64,000 bases of DNA from Limnephilus marmoratus (lineage: Eukaryota > Arthropoda > Insecta > Trichoptera > Limnephilidae), in NCBI GenBank assembly GCA_917880885.1, contig OU862913.1, positions 25,429,286 through 25,493,285 of the forward strand, read 5' to 3'. The stretch's first letter is position 1. Each line of letters starts with the position of its first letter. The position numbers and the translations under genes are program-made. Below, piece by piece: positions 31,033 to 42,424 of this stretch. Under the pieces are notes generated by a model. It did no database searches and was not told the origin of the DNA. It worked only from the letters and a program-made list of their open reading frames with translations.

Positions 31033-31706
31033 CCCCTCCGAATTTTCGAGAATATTCGCTTTTGGTGTCTCTAACAAAATGACATTTTACGAAAACTTTT
31101 TGTTATTACCGCTTCACAATTAAAGCTCTATAAATGAAACATTTCTGAACGTAGCCGAATAGTAAAAACTATTTTAGAAATGTTACAAAATAGGCTTTCA
31201 AATTATTATATTACAAATAAATATTAGCATTTGTAGATATATAAAATTTAGAATGCAAACATTAAAAATACGTAAAAATTACTCACGTGATGTTTTTATG
31301 TGAAAACGCTACTAAAATCACAGATTATGTAAACAACAATACTTATTCTATTGTATATTGTGTAATAAACACTTTTGTCACCTCACTTTTTTATCATTTC
31401 ATATAAAAATATTTAATAAAAATTTTAAATGTGCAGCGCGGTGGAGCAAATTTGCGCGTGTAAATATTTTTGTCAACTACACGACTGACAGCTGATTCCT
31501 GTTATGTATTTCCATAGACAACTTAATAGGGATGTGTAGCTTGATCTACTATCGACCTTTTACTTTTTGTTTTAGGGATGTAACTAAAACAATAACGGAG
31601 TTAGAACGATTTCTATGGAAACACACGCGCTGATGTATAAACACGCTTATTGTACTTGACTGCTGTCCTATTTTTAACGCTTATATCTACTTACGTTGCG
31701 AAGGGG
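31033..31706. mobile_element. piggyBac-like TTAA MITE, copy B
   Basis: TTAA at 31029-31032 and 31707-31710. Ends CCCCTCCGAA and CCCCTTCGCAA inverted. The interior matches copy A (TGACATTTTACGAAAACTTT). Confidence 0.85.
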
Positions 31707-31710
31707 TTAA

Positions 31711-32720
31711 AGCACTATAATAATTTTTTATGTCTCCATATTAAAATTCGAAAGAATCATTTTTTTAATTTGGCCAAAAATTTAAAAAATGAACTTCTGG
31801 GAAACCTCGAGCAATCGAGGCAAATTTATCAGTGGTTAGGTTCTTAATTTGTGTAAACTAAGTAATTCAAGCTTATTAGATTGAAACGAAACTTTGCAAA
31901 TGTCGAATCCATGCGACAGTACGACTTTATTTAGTTTTTTCTATACCGTGTTTGTAATTTCGATTAAATTGTGATTTATAGATAATACAAATATATTTGT
32001 CAAACATTTTTACATGTTCTTACCAAAATTGTTAAGTATTTCACGTTACTTATTACGTAATTCAGTGGCTCTCACATTTTACAAATAAAAAGTTTTCAAA
32101 ATTTGATTTTTTTTTTTATTTATATAAAATGACATGTACAATAATAAAAGGATAATACTAAAATAAAAAGTGGACTAATCCAGTGGTTCTCAACATTTTA
32201 CAAATAAGTGTTTTCAAAAATATTTTTTTTTATTTATAGAAAAGAAATACACGATAATAAAAATATAATACTAAAAATATCAACAAAAGCATATGTAAGG
32301 TCTTATAATAAGTTGGACAAATGGCTCTCAACATTTTACATTATATATACAAAATTAGGTTCTGTATGTTTGTGTCCCCATATCTTGGAAAGTAATCAAA
32401 GGATTGACTCATGAATGAATTTTTACAGAACATTGCATTTAGAAGAAGAGTATTTCTATATATAATCGTAAGTTCTGGCGTTATGATTTTTATTAAAAAT
32501 TTACTACAGATGGTGTGCGAATGGTTTGAAAATGTGGGTATTTTTATTTGAAGGCAAGAGTAGCGAAGGGGGGCGGTCCGCCCGGAGTGCCACCCAAAGA
32601 GGGGTGACACCCAACGCCGATGAGGGGTGACACCCGACCGTGGAAAAAAAAAACAGGCTGCAGTGAGCCCGATATCTGCACCGGCTAGTCGAAGAGGGAA
32701 TACCATTTCACCCCACCCTA
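31711..32720. other. Intergenic AT-rich DNA, no gene
   Basis: Holds three imperfect copies of a CAGTGGCTCTCAACATTTTACAAATAA-like phrase (32065, 32180, 32320), and a repeated GGGGTGACACCC motif near 32590-32640. Confidence 0.4.
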
Positions 32721-32722
32721 AA

Positions 32723-34020
32723 AAAAGAGTGTCGACTTTCATGTCTAATACACGAACGGTTACTGAAATAGCCGATGATACACGTTAGATAGATGGGCTC
32801 CCTCGACGTGCTCCCTCTGTCTCGACAGATGTCAGTTAAGTAGTACTGGCTATCAAAGAAGAGTCGACTTTCGTCATTCGTGTCTAATTCACAAACGGTT
32901 ACTGAGATAGCCGATGATACACATTAGATATCTGGGCTCCCTCTGTCTAAACCAATGATACTCAACCTTTTTTCTCTTCGGGCCACATATGTATTTGTAA
33001 AGTTACGCGGGCCGCAAAACACTATACTGGTATGACGAAAAAAATCATCCACCCCTCCCCCCCCCAACAAAGGAATATTCTTCTTCCCATTTGTCTTTAA
33101 GCACTCTCTTTTCGTAGAACATTTTTCGATTGCATTTTGAAGACACTCACGCTATTAATAATAATTGGATAATTTGTAGAGCGCCGTTTTTGTGAAAAAT
33201 CACCTCATAATGTGTATTTAAATTATAACAAAACAATACTTTATACAAGCAAAAAATGCTGTTAAAATTAGTAGGTACCTGACTAACCAGTGACATTAAC
33301 CAGTTTTTATGTATTATAATGATGCGGTGGTTTCCAGAAGTGGCACTTTTATTTATAAATTATTTGCGCACGTACTTGTGTGTCAAATATTTGTTTTTTT
33401 GGAATAAATCTAGCGGTGTAAATAGGAACACTCTTACACATCTGCCATGATGGTGGACACTGTGACGCTGTCCGAAACGTTGGCTAAAGAGGGAGGTAGC
33501 GCAACACGGCAAAAACAAATATACTTTTGGCCGTGAAAATCTAAACAACGTATCTCACTCTTGTACCAGATCATGCGGACCATAATGACAATCCTTTTCG
33601 GGTGTCACTATCTGTGCGTCAAAGTCGAAACGAATCTCAACGAATCTCAAGATATACGAAATTTAGAATAAAAGTTTTTTTTAAATCAAATTTCTGATGG
33701 TAAAGTGTTTAGGGCCGCACACAAAAGCTTGGCGGGCCGCAGGTTGAGTATGGTTGGTCTAAACAGATATCAGTTAAGAAGTACCGGCTATCAAAGAAGA
33801 GTGTCGACTTTCATCATTCGTATCTAATGCATGAACGGTTACTGAAATAGCCGATGATACACGTTAAGACAGCTGGGCTCCCTCGGTCTCAACAGATGTC
33901 AGGTAAGTAGTACCGGCTATCAAAGAAGAGTGTCGACTTTAGTCATTCGTGTCTAATGCACAAACGGTTACTGAGATAGCCGATGATACACGTTAGACAG
34001 CTGGGCTCCCTCAGTGTTGG
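32723..34020. repeat. Satellite-like units of about 125 bp, split by a hAT-like MITE
   Basis: Units begin GTGTCGACTTTC and contain ACGGTTACTGARATAGCCGA, GATGATACACGTTAGA and GGGCTCCCTC. At least four copies (near 32727, 32863, 33806 and 33928), interrupted at 32953-33756. Confidence 0.8.
32953..33756. mobile_element. hAT-like MITE inside the satellite
   Basis: Ends CAATGATACTCAACC and CAACCATACTCAACC inverted. Perfect 8-bp duplication GTCTAAAC (32945-32952, 33757-33764). No transposase. A repeat with GAGCGCCGTTTTTGTGAAAA inside it recurs at 62930. Confidence 0.9.
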
Positions 34021-34199
34021 GTTCTCTGGCTTCAGAATTATTTAGAGCACCCAATATGATGGACGACTAATCAAATTGAAGAACATTACAATAAATAAAA
34101 CAAACAATTTTTTATAACATATTATTTATTTACACATTACTTGAAAATATAGTTTATATTTTAACATGACAATATTATATACAATTTCATAATTTTAAA

Positions 34200-35045
34200 T
34201 TAATAATAAAAATGAAGGATGAATATAGACTGAATGCTGCAGAAATTAGATTTCCGAGGCCTACGTGTGGTAAAACTTTGTGTGACCGTGTTAAAAATGG
34301 CAGATCCGGAAAGAATGCAAGACTGATGTAAGCATAATCGTTAAGATTAAGAAAGGGACACTTAGATGGTTTGGGGTGATGAACGAAGAAAGGATTGAAA
34401 GGAGAATATATAGTGTGGAGGTTATTGGTAGAATTAGTCGGAGACGCCCGAGGAAAATGCGGGATGATCAAGTAAATCAAATATTTAGTCAGAATAACAG
34501 AAGAGTATGTTTGGATGTGAATGAATCAAGGAGTGTGCGCCAAGATTGAGAAGTGTGGTGGTCTATGTTCTCTGCCTACCCCTATGGAGAAAGGATAGTT
34601 TTTTTTTTAAACTTTTGCTCCTAACATTGAAAAAATCCCTTACGGCCTATTTCATCATTGGAAATGCTGTGTGGAGGATCTTTTTAGGGAAATGAAGGAG
34701 AGAAAGTTCCGGGAAGGAAAAATGTATGAGGGATTGGTAGGAATCTGAGTGTCAGTGTGTCCACGAGTGATGCGACATATGAAACCATCCCTTTCACTGC
34801 GGTGCGAGGTGATGAATTGAGAGAGTACGGCTGGAGAGGCCAACCAGTCTCTCCAGATCCGGCCCACCACACAGTGGGGGGCGAACGCTTACGCCGCCAA
34901 AACCTAGACCAACCTCACCCCATGCACTCCTACCAAATCACTAAAAGTAGCGAATAACTTGGGATGACCTGTGGCATGAGTTATATCCAATAAATGGTTC
35001 CCGAAGTGACGGTACCCGTACCCGCCCTCCCAAATTGGTTAGTTG
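34200..35045. mobile_element. Degraded RTE fragment (+) and GGGTACCGCC-family repeat (-)
   Basis: 34200-34600 aligns by eye with the RTE fragment at 27396 but has frameshifts and stops. 34610-35045 is the minus-strand copy of the 26872 family, ending at a GTACCCGTACCCGCC-type start. Confidence 0.6.
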
Positions 35046-35159
35046 TATTTTGTGGTAAACTACTAAAATTGTGCGCGAAGTGACGACAAGCTTCGCTTAC
35101 TTCGATTAAAATTAATCACCCTTTTTTCAAATGTCGAAAATCTTTCTTTTTTTTTTTTT

Positions 35160-35567
35160 TTTTTACAGTGAATACCGCACAAGAATCTCAACTGCTCCCG
35201 TCTGGAGCCAGTGAGACTATGGCATCCCCAATTGGGGTATGTTGTGAGGCTGAAGGTAGCGGGGAGGGGAAGGAGGTGGGGAAGAGGAAGGTTGGGAAGT
35301 ACCTGGCTATTCAGATCTGGTCACTAAACACGGCTAAAGCCATTTTCAAGCAACGTTTCAATTCTGAATGGTGGTCTTACACCAGGGCGATACTGATAGT
35401 ATCTTCCACTCTGGAACATGCCGCAAATATGCTATATATTATTTTTAAATGAATTAATTGTGAAATAACACAAATTAATCAAATAAAATTTATTTGCGCA
35501 TGCCGGGTTCGAACCCGCGACCTCCGGAATGTGAGTCAAGAGTCTTAGCCACTGGACTATCAATATA
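35160..35567 (-). mobile_element. SINE-A, minus strand
   Basis: T-rich tail at 35142-35165, body, then GGTTCGAACCC-type B box (read inverted at about 35508) and head ending near 35567. Confidence 0.85.
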
Positions 35568-35689
35568 ATTGAACCGTCTGAGACCTAGAAGTCCAAAAAT
35601 CTTGTAAATCAGCTTTTTTTCGAATTGTTGTCTACTCACTCAAAAAAAGCACTCATTGCAAAAAATCATAACTCTGAATATTAACACAC

Positions 35690-36480
35690 TTTGGGCGGGA
35701 AGGTAAGTTCTACCTTTTACACAGTATAGATAGCTACCCAAATATGGTTAGGTTTACTCAAAGGCATCACCGGTGCTACCCAAATTTGGGTATCTAGCAT
35801 TCAAGGGTATTAGTCGTGCAACCCAAAATAGGGTAGCTATCACTCAAGGGCATTAGCGGTGAAAACCGAGATTGAGTAGCTATCACTCAAGTGTTTTAGC
35901 GGTGCAACCCAAAATTGGGTAGCTATCACTCAAGGGTATTAGGGGTGCAACTTGAAATAGGGTAGCTATCATTCAAGGGCATTAGCGGTGAAAACCGAGA
36001 TTGAGTAGCTATCACTCAAGTGTTTTAGCGGTGCAACCCAAAATTGGGTAGCTATCACTCAAGGGTATTAGGGGTGCAACTTGAAATTGGGTAGCTATCA
36101 CTCTAGGGTATTAGGTGGTGCAACTTGAAATTGGGTAGCTATCACTCAAGGGTATTAGCAGTGCAAACCAAAATTGGGTAGCTATCGCCCAAGGGTATTG
36201 TAATCCAAAATTTGGTAGCTATCGTTCTAAGGTAATAGTGGTGCAATCCGAATTTGGGTAGTTATCGCTCAAGGGTATTAACGGTGCTAACCAAAATCGG
36301 GTAGCTATCACTCAAGGGTATTAGGGTTCAACCCGAAATTGGGTAGCTATCACTCAAGGGTATTAACGGTGCAACCTAAAATTGAGAGATAGCTACCCTT
36401 GCACTGCAATCAGTGCAACCCGAATTTGGGTAGCTATTGCTCAAAGTGGTGCTACCCAAATTTTCTTAACTATCGCTCGA
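35690..36480. repeat. Minisatellite of about 46-bp units, about 16 copies
   Basis: Unit core GGGTAGCTATCACTCAAGGG with TATTAGCGGTGCAACCC. Individual units are 42-55 bp and diverged. Confidence 0.9.
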
Positions 36481-36494
36481 ATGGCCATAGAATA

Positions 36495-36600
36495 CAGCCA
36501 TGGCCATGCAGCTTGACTTAACGTGGTTTGATGTTACGTGGCTTGATGTGACATGGCTTGATGTTAACGTGGCTTGACGTGATGTGGCTTGTCATGATGG
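36495..36600. repeat. Short tandem repeat (CGTGGCTTGATGTGA-like) beside the PAXBP1 stop
   Basis: Five to six imperfect 18-20-bp units end about 30 bp before the stop codon on the + coordinate. They therefore lie in the PAXBP1 3' UTR. Confidence 0.8.
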
Positions 36601-36629
36601 GTGAACTGAACTTGGTGTGGCTTCCGGCA

Positions 36630-36690
36630 CTACCCCGTGGGGCCTCCCTGGAGGATAGCGATCGTGGAACGGATCTGCTCAACGGCTTTT
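36630..36690 (-). CDS. PAXBP1: PAXBP1 last coding exon
   Basis: Acceptor CCATTACAG. It encodes 19 residues, KAVEQIRSTIAILQGGPTG, then TAG at 36632-36630. The splice creates NPLHL-KAVEQI in frame, and the short helix fits the family C-terminal helix (human IKQIVKLLASV). Directly beyond the stop lies a roughly 20-bp tandem repeat (36495-36600), so the 3' UTR is repetitive. No convincing AATAAA is visible there. Confidence 0.85.
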
Positions 36691-39600
36691 CTGTAATGGA
36701 AATGAAAACCTGTTATCATTTGATGTATTATGGTGGACAATTAATATCCATAGTCAGAAATCGTTACAAAATTGATAATATTCAACAATTGTTACAAATA
36801 TCTAACCCAAAAATAGATAAGGGTTTTAAAAAATTATACAAAAATTTAAGAATCCCAAAAACTGACATGAATAGACAAGATTACCGAAAAATTAAACAAG
36901 TAGATAAGATTCCCAAAAAACGATACAATTAGATAAGATTCCCAAAAAATTACTCAAACAGATAAGATTCCCGAAAAACGATACAATTAGATAAGATTCC
37001 CAAAAAATTACTCAAACAGATAAGATTCCCGAAAAACGATACAATTAGATAAGATTCCCAAAAAATTACTCAAACAGATAAGATTCCCGAAAAACGATAC
37101 AATTAGATAAGATTCCCAAAAAATTACTCAAACAGATAAGATTCTCGAAAAATACTCAAATAGATAAGATTTCTGAAAAATGAAACCAAGTTACCAAGTA
37201 GATAAGATTTCCAGAAAATTACTCGAATAGATAAGATTCCCCAAAAATTACTCGAATAGACAAGATTCCCGAAAAATGAAACAAGCAGATAAGATTCCCA
37301 AAAAATCACTCCAATAGATAAGATTTCCGAAAAACATACAATTAGATAAGATTCTAAAAAAAATCACTCAAACAGGTAAGATTCTCGAAAAATTACTCAA
37401 ATATATAAGATTCCTGAAAAATCATACAATTAGATAAGATTCCCAAAAAATTACTAGAAAAGACAAGATTCCCAAAAAATGATACAAATAAACATGATTC
37501 TCAAACAATTACTCGAATAGACTAGATTCCCGAAAAATGACACAAATAGACAAAATGCTGAAAAAAATACTATTAGATAAGATTACCAAAAATTTTTACT
37601 GAAAAAAACCTGAAAGCACAACATTGCTGTCACTAATCTTCAGAATCTAATAGATAAAACCAATAAAGGGGTTGGGCAGTTATTCAGCTGAGTGACCAGT
37701 GGAATAATATTTTTTTTGTTAAAATTTTAAGAAAAAAAAAAATCAAAAAGTCACCGGACATCAAAATTTCATTAACATTTTTACTCCAAATAATATCAGT
37801 TCTCAACACCCTGTACAAGACTTCACATACATCGAATAAGTTGAAGTATTGACTTACAAGTGTAAAGGATTATCGGTAAGGTTGGCCAGAACTTCCTGAC
37901 AGCAGAGCAGGAACTGTTGCAGCGGGGGCCCGTTGCGTTCCCAGGCCCGCGGCAGGCAGCTCCCTATAGCCCAGCACAGTTCTGCTCCGTACACTAAGTG
38001 GGAGAAAACACTTCAGTCAGAACACAACGACAAGTTTCCTGATCTAAAAGACTGGCCAATCTGTCTTTAAATTTTCAATCCAAAACTATGATGGCAATAT
38101 ATGCTATATTATATTATAAGATGGTAACTTTATGTTGTTTTTTTCCAAAGATTAGTTTGTTAAGTTTTATTAAGTGTGTTATGTTGTTTATTGGTTAAAA
38201 AAAGTAAATGTCTAATCTCCTAATATTAGGTCTTTACACATGAAATTGGCGTTTTGCCATACTGGCAACATTGATCTCAAATATCTTCTCTTTGGTTAGG
38301 AATTCCAAATTCAAATTTATACAGCTATTTACTCATGTATTTGTGTTTCGAAAATTTTAATTCATTTGTTTTTTCCTTAATGGTTTTCTTTCTTTGCGTC
38401 ACTTAGTTTACAAAATGGAAAACTTGAAATATCGCGTTATTTACGAGTACGAGTTCCACCGTGGCACAAGTGCTGCAGAAACGACTCGAAGGATTAATGT
38501 GTATGGCGACGGTGCCGCAAAAGAAAACAGTGTGTTTTTGGTTCCAACGTTTTCGTTCTGGAAATTTCGACCTGCAGAACAAGCCCCGTGGACGGACGGA
38601 GACCAAAGTTGATAATGAAGAATTGAAGGCTATCGTGGAAGCGGATCCATCGCAAACCACGTCCGAGTTAGCTGCAGGCTGCGGTGTTAGTGATAAAACT
38701 GTTTTAATCTGCTTGAAGCAAATTGGGAAGGTGAAAAAGCTTGAAAGGTGGGTACCTCACGAATTGAGTGAAGCAAATCAACAAACACGCGTTGACCGCT
38801 AGACCACACACTGCACAACTGACGGCTACCAAATTAGAGGCGCTTCAATTAGAATGTCTAAGACATCCACCGTACTCTCCGGACCTTGCCCCAACAGATT
38901 ACCATTTTTTTCGAAATTTGGATAACTTCTTGCAAGGGAAAAAATTCAACTCCGATGGGGCAGTCGAAACGACTCCAGATACTAATATCTACAGCCTGTA
39001 TGTCTGACGAATATCTACAGCTCATATGTTTAACTAATATCTACGAACTTCAGAGTGTTGATTAATATCTACAGAGCTTAGGTTGAACTAATATCTACAG
39101 AGCATAGGTTGGACTAATCAGATAAATGTGTCCAATAGTCCGATATTAGGGATTTTTACATACATACTTACATAAATTAAGTTTTTTAAACTGCATACGC
39201 AATATTACGTTATTCCAATATGCTATACACAATTGCAAATCCAACCTCTGCCAGTGCTGTAGATATTCGTCAACACTTTGGTTCTCATAGATATTAATCA
39301 ACAGTTTGAGCTGTAGATATTCGTCAACACTTTGATTCTCATAGATATTAGTTCGATTTTTTCAGTTTTTGGAATTCCTGTAGATATTAGTAGACGCCTC
39401 CGTCCAAACCGCCTTCAAAGATTTTATTGATTCCCGTCCGAATGGTTTTTTAGTAAAGGGATCGATGAACTACCTATGAGATGGCGAAAGTGCATAGATA
39501 GCAATGGTACATACTTTGATTAAATAAATATATTATATTTAAAAAAAATCGACTTTATGTTCCTCCCATACAAAACGCCAATTTCATATGTAAGGACCTA

Positions 39601-40772
39601 ATATATAAAAATCAAAATACGCTTGCTTCTTTCTTCTTATAGGTAAACCATTCATCCGATTGCGATGAAGCTTTGGGGATTTGATGTGCGCATGCCTGAG
39701 ATGGTTTCTATATACAATAGTGAGTTCTGGCATCATGAAATTATTCATCCGATTGCGAGGAACCTTTGCTGAGTTGTTGTGAGCAAGCCTGCGAAGGTAC
39801 TATATACACTGGTGAGCCCTGGCATTATGAAATTTGTATAAAAAAAATTACAATAGGTGGCAAGCGAGCTGTTTGAAAACTGAATCTACCAGGACTGAAT
39901 GTATGGAATGCAGAAAGGGGGTTTGTGTGCATGCGTGGAAAAATATTTCGAAAAAAATATGTTTGTCTGCGATTTTGACCCTTCTATGTACAGAATTTGT
40001 ATGAAGGACAAGGCCAGAATCACTTGCGCCAACATTTACCCAGCATCTAGGCAAAAATTTCATTCACCTGGCAATCTCAGAATATTTTTAAATGATTTTA
40101 TCTGTGGCATCAAAATGTCAAATTTGCCACGATTCTTTCTGTCAAAGTCCGATGCATGTTACTTGACGAAAACATCGTAAAACCTATCAATTTACGTAAT
40201 TAACGCAAGTAATGTTGTTTTGGTACATAGTTTATTGTTCTAGGAATGTGTTTCGGTCAATAAAATATAAGATAACTCAAAATTAATCCACAAAACATTC
40301 AATCAATCAAAAAAAAAAAAAAATATCGGTGAAAGTTCTCCCAATACCAGCACACAAGGCTGTAATACAAATTGGCCCAAAAACTTAAATTTTAGTCTAA
40401 AACAAATTTCGAATGAAGATACTAGGACAATCATAAACTCATTAAAGAACTCATCTTCAACTGGCTTGGATGATATTTCAAATATTACCTTAAAAAAACT
40501 TTTACCAGAAATCACCATTCCCCTTACAAATCTCATTAACTTAAGCATCGCAAAAGGCCAATTCCCCGATAATCTTAAACACAGAATCATCAAGCGACTG
40601 GTCAGTGGTTGAGTGGGCATAGCGCTTGGGTCCCACCCGAGCGTCGCGTGTTCGATTCCTCGGCTGGCTAAGTCCTCCATCACAACACAAGCAACATTTT
40701 CGGCTTTCTGTGGTGGTAGTAGGAGATTTTCAAACATTGTTGGGTTATTCGTAACCCGGGAATGTTTGTCTT

Positions 40773-40811
<39 letters not shown>

Positions 40812-42393
40812 ATTCCAATACATAAAGGAGGCTCTAAAGCGGATATAACTAACTATCGCCCAATAACATTACTAAATTCACTATCCAAAGTCTTTGAAAA
40901 AGCAATTAACTTTCAATTAGTCGAATACCTTGAAAAAAATAATATATTATCCCATAACCAATTTGGCTTCAGGAAAAATAAAGGTACCTCCGATGCCATT
41001 GCGACAGTTACAGATTTTTTAAATGAAAACTTAGACAAGGGAGCAAAATGCATGTCAATATTCCTAGACCTATGCAAAGCATTCGATACTATCTCACATT
41101 CCAAACTAATACAAAAACTATCAAACATTGGAATAAATGGGAATGAGCTTAGTATTATTCGAAATTACCTTTCAAACCGTAAACAAAGTGTAAAAATCAA
41201 CAACTGCCTCAGCAATCAACTGCCAATTAGTTTTGGCGTGCCCCAAGGAAGCGTCCTGGGTCCCACGGTATTCCTAATTTACATAAATGAACTGTGTAAT
41301 CTGCCTATTGATGCCAAAATCGTTAGTTTCGCTGATGATACGATTCTCCTCTTTAAATCAAGTAACTGGTATGATGTTTACATAAAAGCAAACAGGGGCA
41401 TAGCTATTGTTAAAAGATGGTTAGACAATAATACACTAACAATGAATGTGTCAAAAACCAAATACATTGAGTTTAGTATTAATACGTCCCTAAGTAACCC
41501 AGAAAATAATATTCAAATATGTGCTTGCCCCCTGTCAAAAACTAATATTTGTGATTGCCCCTATCTAGAACGTGTTACAAAAATCAAATACTTGGGTATT
41601 ATTTTTGACAGTAATTTAAAGTGGAAAGAACATATTATCACTACAGCAAACAAACTTCGAAAATCTATATACCTTTTTAGACAAACTCGCAACTTTCTTA
41701 AATTGAACCAACTCAAAACAATTTACTATGCACTATGTCAATCTCTAATCGAGTATGGTATCATAGCCTGGGGAGGAGCAAACGCTGCCGCCATTGATCC
41801 GATCTCTAAAGCCCAGAAACTAATTATAAAGATTATTCTAAAACTACCGATCACAAGCAGTTCGGATGAAATCTTTAGGAGTATCGGTGTTTTGGACATT
41901 AGGCAACTTTATGCCAAAAATATACTAATTTATCTATTCAAACATAGAACTGTTTTTGACAATATCCAAACTGTTCGTGATACGAGAACCAAAGGGCAAA
42001 ATCTCTTACTTATCCCTTTCGCCAAAACAACGTTTGGTCAAAGAAACTTCAGGTACTTTGCAACAAAACTTTATAATACACTTCCACTGACCATTAGACA
42101 GCACACTAATCACGTAAAATACAAAACAGATACCAAGTTTTGGATCAATACCAAAGACAGATCGTATATCAACAATATTTTTAGAACCTCCTAATACATA
42201 CTAACCCATTGATACGATGCTGATTGTCCCTGTACTTTTACTTTAAATGTAAATAACATTGTTGTTGTTATCCTTTATATACACTATTTTTAAACTATTT
42301 ATGTTAAAATGCGCCTGCTCTCGACACAGGAACTCCTAGTGAGACAGGCACAGTACAATCACTTATGTAACTTAAAAAAAATAAAGATTACAA

Positions 42394-42424
<31 letters not shown>

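Noticed and set aside
35690..37590. CRISPR-like regular repeats
   Set aside because: These are eukaryotic minisatellites: units are contiguous without unique spacers, and there are no cas genes.
40303..40818. 171-codon minus-strand open frame
   Set aside because: It runs antisense through the LINE and SINE-B and begins in the poly-A tract. The sense strand has clear RT motifs.
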